This document shows positions 58,134 through 64,000 of a stretch of DNA of 64,000 nucleotides, one piece after another. The stretch comes from Candidatus Poribacteria bacterium. GTDB taxonomy: Bacteria > Poribacteria > WGA-4E > WGA-3G. The DNA lies in contig JAJEDB010000097.1 in the NCBI GenBank assembly GCA_022821725.1, forward strand, positions 1-64,000, in the 5' to 3' direction. Position numbers and translations under genes: made by a program. The notes beneath the pieces were generated by a model. The model did not search any database. It was given only the letters and a program-made list of their open reading frames with translations, and was not told the DNA's origin. How positions within the stretch are numbered: position 1 is the first letter of the stretch; each line of letters opens with the position of its first letter.

Positions 58134-58754
58134 ATGAGACGACAAGTACCCTTAGTGCTCTGTTTCTTTTTTGGGGTGACGATAATCCTGACCCGATTTA
58201 GTCCACATCCGTTTTCTCAATCATTTTACGAAGAAGTGAATAGTTGGGCTCTTATTATTTTTCCTTTCGCATTTGTATTGGCAACGGTAACACTCATTCG
58301 ATCCCATGTAACTCGCATTCGCCGGCGTAGTGAGCATTGGCAATATAGTTTTATTGTTTTTGCCGGACTTATCGCAATGGTTGTCATAGGGGTCCCGTTC
58401 GGACCGCAGCATCCTGTTTTTGAGTGGTTATTCAACAATATCCAAGTGCCAATGGACGCAACGATGTTTTCACTCCTCGCTTTCTTTATTGCGTCAGCTG
58501 CATATCGGGCCTTTCGGGCTCGAACATTTGAGGCAACCCTACTCCTCGTCACAGCAATTATTGTTATGATTGGAAATGTTCCGATTGGGGATTTAATTTG
58601 GAGCGAAACATCAAGCGTGAAGCAATGGATCTTAAATAACCCGAACCTTTCGGCGAGACGCGGAATAATACTCGGGGTAAGTTTAGGCGTAATTTCGCAA
58701 TCCATCCGAATTATACTCGGAATTGAACGCTCATACTTAGGGGGAGGAGATTAA
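58134..58754 (+). CDS. Polytopic membrane protein of the DUF6754 cluster (1)
   Basis: About 206 residues from the ATG at 58134, just after AGGAGG; the frame is open to 58092 but that would overlap the previous gene. Six predicted helices (for example LCFFFGVTIILT, IIFPFAFVLATVTLI, FIVFAGLIAMVVIGVPF and GIILGVSLGVISQSIRIILGI). No family recognised. It starts 9 bp after its neighbour. Confidence 0.75.
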   Translation: MRRQVPLVLCFFFGVTIILTRFSPHPFSQSFYEEVNSWALIIFPFAFVLATVTLIRSHVTRIRRRSEHWQYSFIVFAGLIAMVVIGVPFGPQHPVFEWLFNNIQVPMDATMFSLLAFFIASAAYRAFRARTFEATLLLVTAIIVMIGNVPIGDLIWSETSSVKQWILNNPNLSARRGIILGVSLGVISQSIRIILGIERSYLGGGD

Positions 58755-58757
58755 CAG

Positions 58758-59573
58758 ATGCTTGATAAATTGATGAATATAGACCGTCGAATTGTCTTTA
58801 TTCTCGTTGCCCTTGCAGTTATTATTCCAACGAAACTATCGGTGAATCTACCAGTTTCGGTTTCCGAGCCGACGCAGAAACTTTATGATTATATTGATGA
58901 CCTACCTGCTGGAGCAACGATCATGATTGCCTTTGATTATGGGCCTGCCTCTTTACCGGAACTCCATCCCATGGCGAGGGCTGTTCTTAAGCAGTGCTTT
59001 GAGAAGAATATACGTGTCATCGGCCTCACATTGGCTGCCGATGCTCCAACCTTAGCAAATACGCTGATGGAAGAAGTTGCTGAAGAGAATGAGGCGATGG
59101 TTGGCGAAGATTATGTTTTTCTCGGCTATCGACCCGGAGGAACATTAGTCATTCTTGGAATGGGAAATAGCATCGCCAGTGTTTTTGATAGCGATTACAG
59201 CGGAACAGCACTTGCTGAAATCCCAATGATGGAAAACATTAAGAACTATGACCAAATTTCTCTCCTGTTGGACCTGGCTTCTGGGAGTACAACGGAGGGA
59301 TGGATTACCTATGCGAATGCCCAATACGATTTACGAATTGCTTCAGGGGTCACTGGGGTTCTTATATCGCAGATGTACCCGTTCTTACAAACTGGGCAAT
59401 TGGTAGGCTTAATAGCGGGTATTTCTGGGGCTGCAGAATATGAAGATCTCATAGATACTCCTGCAAAAGCGATGAAATGGATTAATATTGAATCGTTTGT
59501 GCATTTGCTGATTGTTGGTTTAGTCATTCTCGGAAATATCGCATTCTTCATTCGGAATCGGCAGGAGGAGTAA
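58758..59573 (+). CDS. Bitopic membrane protein of the DUF6754 cluster (2)
   Basis: A 271-residue protein with one helix at about 12-28 and one at about 246-264. The ~215 residues between (ATIMIAFDYGPASLPEL, CFEKNIRVIGLTLAADAP, YRPGGTLVILGMGNSIASVF, VTGVLISQMYPFLQ) look like a Rossmann-like alpha/beta domain. It lies outside or inside the membrane depending on topology. GGAGGAG precedes the ATG. No known family. Confidence 0.75.
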   Translation: MLDKLMNIDRRIVFILVALAVIIPTKLSVNLPVSVSEPTQKLYDYIDDLPAGATIMIAFDYGPASLPELHPMARAVLKQCFEKNIRVIGLTLAADAPTLANTLMEEVAEENEAMVGEDYVFLGYRPGGTLVILGMGNSIASVFDSDYSGTALAEIPMMENIKNYDQISLLLDLASGSTTEGWITYANAQYDLRIASGVTGVLISQMYPFLQTGQLVGLIAGISGAAEYEDLIDTPAKAMKWINIESFVHLLIVGLVILGNIAFFIRNRQEE

Positions 59574-59577
59574 ATTT

Positions 59578-60252
59578 ATGGAACTTTTTGGCATCTGGGT
59601 CACAGCATTTCTGACGTTGTGCATTTATAGTTTCCTTTACCGAGATAATCCATTCTATCGGTTTGCCGAACATCTTTTTATAGGAGTATCGGTTGGATAT
59701 GGTATTGTTCTGTCTATTCACCAAGGCTTTATCCCATTCGCATGGGATCCGTTTTGGGCGGCGGTAAAACCTTTCTGGCCAGGGATCCCTCGAGAAGCAG
59801 GCTGGATGGGATTACTAAAATTGATTCCAATAGCAATGGGACTTTTGTTCTTTGGAGGTTTGTCTCCGCGGCATACGTGGCTAATTCGGTATCCGAGTGC
59901 TATTCTTGTCGGGTTTGGGTCAGGAATTTCTATTCCACTCATGTTACAAACATTTATTTTCGAGCAGACACGCGGAACAATCGAACCCTTTGCAGCTATC
60001 AATGCAGGAACTCTCTCTCCTTGGGGCATTGTTGAGGCAGTTCTCATGGTTGTTGGGGTCGTTTGTACACTCACCTATTTCTTTTTCTCTGTGGAACACC
60101 GAGGTCCCATCAATTGGCTGTCAAAAGTTGGTATAGGTTTCCTCATGATAGGGTTTGGTTCGGCATTCGGAAACACCGTCATGGGACGTGTCGCGCTCTT
60201 AATTCAACGCGTCGATTTCCTTCTCAACGATTGGCTTGGCACAATCTTTTGA
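59578..60252 (+). CDS. Polytopic membrane protein of the DUF6754 cluster (3)
   Basis: A 224-residue protein with about six or seven helices (FGIWVTAFLTLCIYSFLY, FAEHLFIGVSVGYGIVLSIH, LLFFGGLSPRHTWLIRYPSAILVGFG and LSKVGIGFLMIGFGSAFGNTVM). RYPSAILVGFGSGISIPLML looks like a reentrant or channel-lining segment. AGGAGGAG precedes the ATG. It completes the operon. Confidence 0.75.
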   Translation: MELFGIWVTAFLTLCIYSFLYRDNPFYRFAEHLFIGVSVGYGIVLSIHQGFIPFAWDPFWAAVKPFWPGIPREAGWMGLLKLIPIAMGLLFFGGLSPRHTWLIRYPSAILVGFGSGISIPLMLQTFIFEQTRGTIEPFAAINAGTLSPWGIVEAVLMVVGVVCTLTYFFFSVEHRGPINWLSKVGIGFLMIGFGSAFGNTVMGRVALLIQRVDFLLNDWLGTIF

Positions 60253-60324
60253 CGTTTTTTTAACCATTAAGTTTCTATCTTGTGCTCCGTGTTGTTGCTG
60301 GCACAGATTTCTCAGATTTTAACG

Positions 60325-60418
60325 AAAACCAAGCCCGCAACAACGGCGCGGGCGACTCGAACACGCAGACCGTTAAACTCGCGGATGCTATAACTTATCC
60401 GCAAGGTATAATTAAAAA
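60325..60418 (+). repeat. RPT1 full unit upstream of the sugar isomerase gene
   Basis: The stem GCCCGC/GCGGGC-type (cccgcaacaacggcgcgggc) is at 60333-60352 and the core CCGCAAGGTATAATTAAAAA at 60399-60418, six bases after a perfect TATAAT and directly before the ATG. No convincing -35 box lies 16-19 bp upstream. Confidence 0.8.
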
Positions 60419-61261
60419 ATGAAAATTGGATATAGCACATGGGGGATGCCCACGGTTCCCATAGACACGGCGCTCTCCCATCTCGCCAACCTCGGATACG
60501 ATGGCGTTGAACTCACCATTATCCCACGCTTTACGACCGAACTCAGCGCGCTTGATGCCGCAGAACGGAAACGGATCGCATCCCTGTTCCAAGGGCATAA
60601 CTTGGCACTGCCAGCAATCGCGGCGCATTCCAGTCTATTGGAAGTAGATCCGGAAGCCCATGCGAAAAATATGTGGCGGTTAAAAGGCGGTGTTGATTTA
60701 GCTGTTGAACTCGCGCAGGGGGACGAACCGCCCGCCGTCAATACGACACCCGGTGGAAAGCCGGAAGAATGGGAGATCAAAAAAGAGTTCCTCGTAGAAC
60801 GCGTGGGGGAACTCGTCGATTACGGGGCATCGCGCGGTGTCGTCATCGCGATGGAACCCCATGTGGGTGCGATCATCGATACGCCTGCGAAGGTGCTTGA
60901 ACTCCTCGAAATGGTCAATTCGCCGTATCTCAAGGTTAACTTCGACATCAGCCATTTCGATATTATCGGTATGACAACGGAAGAGACGGTGGCGGCGTTA
61001 GCACCCGTATCAGCGCATACACACGTCAAAGACCAGCGCGGCACTGCACCCGATCACGAATTCCTCATTCCCGGGGAAGGTCCCTTCGATTATGTTGATT
61101 ATCTCAAGCGGATGCAGGCGCACGGTTATGACGGATTCATTACTGCCGAAGTGAGTTTCATGGTGCAAGCACGCGAAGACTACGATCCGCTCGCCGCCGC
61201 GACACTCTCTTACGAAACATTGGCGAACGCTTTTGAAGAAGCCGGAATTGAACGAGGATAA
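60419..61261 (+). CDS. Sugar phosphate isomerase/epimerase family protein
   Basis: A 280-residue TIM-barrel protein with GVELTIIPRF, VIAMEPHVGA, VNFDISHFDI, THVKDQRG and FITAEVSFMV at successive strand ends. The Glu, Asp, His and Glu form the metal-binding set of this family. Its stop is 2 bp from the sulfatase start, so the two are probably co-transcribed and may treat one sulfated or modified sugar. Confidence 0.85.
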   Translation: MKIGYSTWGMPTVPIDTALSHLANLGYDGVELTIIPRFTTELSALDAAERKRIASLFQGHNLALPAIAAHSSLLEVDPEAHAKNMWRLKGGVDLAVELAQGDEPPAVNTTPGGKPEEWEIKKEFLVERVGELVDYGASRGVVIAMEPHVGAIIDTPAKVLELLEMVNSPYLKVNFDISHFDIIGMTTEETVAALAPVSAHTHVKDQRGTAPDHEFLIPGEGPFDYVDYLKRMQAHGYDGFITAEVSFMVQAREDYDPLAAATLSYETLANAFEEAGIERG

Positions 61262-61263
61262 CG

Positions 61264-62661
61264 ATGGAAACCACCCCGAACATCCTTTTGCTCATGACAG
61301 ACCAACAGCGTTGGGACGCGATGAGTTGCAGTGGCGATTGGGTCCAAACCCCACATTTGGATCGGATTGCCAGTGAAGGTATCCGATTCACGAATTGTGT
61401 CACCACATCACCCGTCTGTATCCCGACGCGCCTGAGTCTGGCGACAGGTTTATATCCGCATAACACCCACGTCTGGAACAATATGAATCACCAGATGCCT
61501 GCCGAAACCCCGACATGGATGCAAGCCGTGCGCGATGCTGGGTATCGGACGAGCCTTTTCGGTAAAACGCATCTCCATCCGCACACCGGCGATCTACGCG
61601 AACGCGAAGGTTTAATGAACGCTTATGGAGTGGACGACGTGAACGAAATCGGTGGACCGCGGGCAAGCGCGAAGGTGCTGTCCCACATGACGGCTATGTG
61701 GGAGGAAAAGGGGGTATGGGAGGGGTATCGCGCCGATTATCGTGAGCGGTTCAGCACGAAACCGCATCTCGTCCGTGCTTCGACGCTTGGCTTTGAAGAC
61801 TACGCCGATGTCTACGTCGGACAACAAGCCAAGCAATACCTCCAGAACTATGAACGGGACGAGCCTTGGTGCTGTTGGGTGAGTTTCGGGGGACCGCATG
61901 AACCGTGGGATACACCGGAACCGTATGCCAGCATGTACGACCCTGCGGATATGCCGCCAGCGATCCCGCGTCCATTTGCGGAAACACGTCCCACAGGACA
62001 TTTGGATGGGCTTATGCAGCGGGTGAACCCGACGTTTGAACCCGGTGAAATCGGAAGGCTCCGAGCGAATTACGCCGGCAACGTAACGCTCATTGATGAT
62101 CAGATCGGGGAGATTCTCGACGCAATCGAGGCACGCGGCGAACTCGAAAACACAATCATTGTCCACACCTCCGACCACGGTGAAATGAACGGAGACTATG
62201 GACTCATCTATAAGAGCAACTTCCTCAACGGTGCCGTTCGGATCCCGCTACTCGTCCGAACGCCTGATACATTGAGGTTACAAACCCCTCCCACAGGAAC
62301 AATTTGTGAGAGTCCAGTCGAATGGATTGACATCGGTCCCACGCTTGTTGAATTGGTGGGTGGTGAGTTAGGGCATCGTCAATTCGGCAAATCGTTGTGT
62401 CCGGTATTGACGCAACCTGAAGCGACACATCGCGACTTCGCAATTTCCGAGATAGAAGGCGAGATTATGTTACTCAGCAAGGAATGGAAGGCGGCTCTCA
62501 ATGCTGATGGCGAAGTTTACCTCTTATTTAATGTCCAAAACGACCCGAATGAGATACAGAACCTCGCCGGTAGATCGGAAGTTTCGGATATTGAAACGGC
62601 ATTGCGCCTGCAAATTTTAGAAAGACTCATGCAGACGCAACTGGAAAAACCGTTTCGATAG
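61264..62661 (+). CDS. Arylsulfatase/choline-sulfatase-type sulfatase
   Basis: A 465-residue type I sulfatase. The active-site signature C52-x-P-x-R56 (SPVCIPTRLSLATG) is intact; C52 must be turned to formylglycine. ILLLMTDQQRWD gives the N-terminal metal residues, and HTSDHGEMNGDYGL the second metal/histidine set. No signal peptide is evident. GAGGA precedes the ATG. Its sugar partner is probably the isomerase just upstream. Confidence 0.9.
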   Translation: METTPNILLLMTDQQRWDAMSCSGDWVQTPHLDRIASEGIRFTNCVTTSPVCIPTRLSLATGLYPHNTHVWNNMNHQMPAETPTWMQAVRDAGYRTSLFGKTHLHPHTGDLREREGLMNAYGVDDVNEIGGPRASAKVLSHMTAMWEEKGVWEGYRADYRERFSTKPHLVRASTLGFEDYADVYVGQQAKQYLQNYERDEPWCCWVSFGGPHEPWDTPEPYASMYDPADMPPAIPRPFAETRPTGHLDGLMQRVNPTFEPGEIGRLRANYAGNVTLIDDQIGEILDAIEARGELENTIIVHTSDHGEMNGDYGLIYKSNFLNGAVRIPLLVRTPDTLRLQTPPTGTICESPVEWIDIGPTLVELVGGELGHRQFGKSLCPVLTQPEATHRDFAISEIEGEIMLLSKEWKAALNADGEVYLLFNVQNDPNEIQNLAGRSEVSDIETALRLQILERLMQTQLEKPFR

Positions 62662-62662
62662 A

Positions 62663-63376
62663 TTATGCCCTGCCGTAAACTGGGATCGCAGCGCCGTTGA
62701 TGACGGCGGCATCGTCGGAAGTCAGGAAACATATTATCTTGGCAACATCGGCAGGGGCTACCCACCGGTCGTGCTCTTCGTCTGGCATGGATTCACGATT
62801 CATGGGTGTGTCCATAACGCTCGGCATAATAGCATTGACGTTTACCCCCGAATCCATCACCTCAGCCGCCAAGGATTCGGTCAAGGTGCGAACACCACCT
62901 TTAGAAACACAATAGGCACTGAGTCCCGCCTCACCTTTCAATCCAGCGCGTGCAGAAACGTTGATAATCTTGCCATAACCGCGTTCCGTCATGTGTGGTA
63001 TGACTGTTTTGCAGCACAGAAACACCGATTTGAGGTTGAGGTTCATCATGAAGTCCCACCTGCTCTCTTCAAGTTCCGCAGCTGGAATGCCACCGACAAA
63101 CCCGCCAACGATGTTCACCAATACATCCAGCGAACCGAATTTGGATAAAAATTCCTGAACGGTTTTCTGGACCTCGGCTTCCTCGGTAACGTTCGCGAAC
63201 AAGAAAGTAACGTCTTCGCTAATTTCAGGATTGTATTCTTTGAAGCGGTCAACTTCATCTTCAAACAGATATGTGACAGCAACGCTGTCACCTTGGGCGA
63301 GATAGGCTTTGGTGACGGCACTCCCTAATATACCCGTGCCGCCGGTGATGAGGACCTTGCGGTTCTGTTTTGTCAT
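62663..63376 (-). CDS. Short-chain dehydrogenase/reductase
   Basis: About 237 residues from the ATG at 63376 (the frame is open to 63415). The NAD(P)-binding ITGGTGILGSAV replaces the usual TGxxxGIG. VNIVGGFVGG lies at the NNAG position, and the catalytic set is Tyr-x3-Lys in AYCVSKGG with serine in NVSARAGLKGE. The substrate is unknown. It ends 1 bp from the sulfatase stop on the other strand. Confidence 0.85.
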   Translation of the reverse strand: MTKQNRKVLITGGTGILGSAVTKAYLAQGDSVAVTYLFEDEVDRFKEYNPEISEDVTFLFANVTEEAEVQKTVQEFLSKFGSLDVLVNIVGGFVGGIPAAELEESRWDFMMNLNLKSVFLCCKTVIPHMTERGYGKIINVSARAGLKGEAGLSAYCVSKGGVRTLTESLAAEVMDSGVNVNAIMPSVMDTPMNRESMPDEEHDRWVAPADVAKIICFLTSDDAAVINGAAIPVYGRA

Positions 63377-63486
63377 CTTTTTAACTGTGGCCTCCTGAGC
63401 TAAAGAAACGCCCAATCAAAAACCCTTCCACTTCGTTTCAGGCAGGTTTTTGGTTAATCGCAGCGTTTTTGGAAATTTGTACCGGG

Positions 63487-63607
63487 TTATAGTAAAGCTG
63501 ACAATTAAGTGGACATTGCTTCTTTAAACGAACACCGGTTCGTAGTAGTGCGATTCATCGCACGTTCTGCCAAGGCGTGCCCAGATATTTTCGGGCTTCA
63601 CTATAAA
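63487..63607. repeat. IS630-related MITE
   Basis: Left end TTATAGTAAAGCTGACAATT, right end CGGGCTTCACTATAA. Inside is the perfect stem GTGCGAT/ATCGCAC at 63548-63563, shared with 30698-30713. The right end equals the transposon end at 124-141 but for one base. Confidence 0.7.
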
Positions 63608-63645
63608 AGAAGAGCAGACACCAAATTTGAATTGAAATTTTTTAA

Positions 63646-64000
63646 CTATGAGCTGCTTTTCTGCTTATAAGTAATCCCGATACCGGGACCGTTTGGTAGT
63701 ATCAATTTACCCCTATCAAGACTTACACCCGTGTAGGGATCGTTCGCAATGAGCAGATGACCGTCCAGGTCGGCATAGTCTACGAGGGGTGTCAAGTGTG
63801 CAGCGGCGGTGATGCCGAGCGAACTCTCTATCATGCAACCCAGCATGACCAGCAAACCGTGGGCGCGCGCAACAGTTATCATTCGATGTGCCTCAAGCAA
63901 TCCACCACATTTGACGAGTTTGATATTGATACCGTCAACACACTCAGCGAGAATCGGAATATCACTCGCACGCTTGACGCTTTCATCGGCGATAATCGGC
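63646..64000 (-). CDS. Dipeptide epimerase-like enolase-superfamily protein, C-terminal part (partial)
   Basis: The frame runs off the right edge, so only the last ~117 residues are seen. PIIADESVKRASDI holds the metal-binding Asp/Glu, and GINIKLVKCGGLLEA the catalytic lysine as in L-Ala-D/L-Glu epimerases of the muconate-lactonising subgroup. MLGCMIESSLGITA and HLTPLVDYADLDGH follow. It would turn D-Glu-containing peptides from cell-wall recycling, judged from the family. The start is outside the window. Confidence 0.85.
   Translation of the reverse strand, partial: PIIADESVKRASDIPILAECVDGINIKLVKCGGLLEAHRMITVARAHGLLVMLGCMIESSLGITAAAHLTPLVDYADLDGHLLIANDPYTGVSLDRGKLILPNGPGIGITYKQKSSS

Noticed and set aside
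1..64000. tRNA or rRNA genes
   Set aside because: No stretch with a T-loop plus acceptor pairing or rRNA-like conserved sequence was noticed while reading; a covariance-model scan would be decisive.

Overview
The window looks like a piece of chromosome from an uncultured Gram-negative bacterium, most like Candidatus Poribacteria or a neighbouring lineage. This is inferred from gene content: several xylose-isomerase-like TIM-barrel proteins, a phytanoyl-CoA dioxygenase, a sulfatase, a DUF6785-type membrane protein, WD40/TPR/PD40 proteins, CBM9-type outer-membrane proteins and Omp85 barrels. There is no rRNA gene here to prove it. The outer membrane is supported by two Omp85 proteins, one DUF5916-type barrel and lipobox proteins. 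I saw no rRNA, tRNA, CRISPR array or phage genes.

Layout. 0-6.4 kb: the C-terminal end of an IS630-type transposase, then a leftward block with a TIM-barrel isomerase, purN, a double-vWA membrane protein, a zinc-finger anti-sigma factor, an ECF sigma factor, a TPR protein and a SUMF1-fold protein. 6.5-10.1 kb: small leftward genes including a coiled-coil protein, a lipoprotein, a HAD hydrolase, a MazF-type toxin with antitoxin, and a CADD/PqqC-like protein. 10.3-14.9 kb: DUF202 protein, zinc-type dehydrogenase, WD40 protein, sugar isomerase and PhyH dioxygenase. 15.3-29.9 kb: mostly rightward envelope genes (DUF5916 barrel, small transporter, PD40/TPR lipoprotein, dehydrogenase, methyltransferase, transglutaminase, BatA-like protein broken by a repeat, Omp85, DUF6785 protein). 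30-36.8 kb: a leftward corrinoid-dependent methyl-transfer set (corrinoid protein, RACo-like activator, homocysteine methyltransferase) followed by a DUF402 and a DegT protein. 36.9-41.5 kb: a small defence or toxin-antitoxin island (CopG-like antitoxin, HNH nuclease with a Phd-like partner, a single-chain restriction-modification enzyme without helicase). 41.7-48.8 kb: TRAP substrate-binding protein with TatT lipoprotein, a GcvT/YgfZ protein, and a large DUF4097-CBM9-POTRA-barrel fusion. 49.1-56.4 kb: xylose-isomerase-like protein, adenylate kinase, GT39 membrane glycosyltransferase, two GNAT paralogues and aroK-aroB. 56.4-60.3 kb: a DUF4258/YgiT-like pair followed by a compact four-gene membrane cluster built on a DUF6754 protein. 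60.4-64 kb: sugar isomerase, sulfatase, SDR oxidoreductase and a dipeptide epimerase running off the edge.

The most unusual feature is the density of dispersed repeats and their relation to genes. One family (called RPT1 here, core CCGCAAGGTAWAATTAAAA, about 100 bp when complete) sits directly on gene boundaries at some twenty places, always with its A-rich end touching the coding sequence. At gene ends it supplies the stop codon. In three genes it appears to supply the start codon and N-terminal residues. Other families (RPT2 and a REP/MITE group whose ends match the IS630 remnant) lie in frame inside coding sequences of a BatA-like protein, an Omp85 fusion, a GT39 glycosyltransferase and a TRAP binding protein. 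A further RPT2 copy breaks the BatA-like gene. Several perfect sigma-70 promoters are visible, and one at 15287-15315 would give a leaderless transcript.
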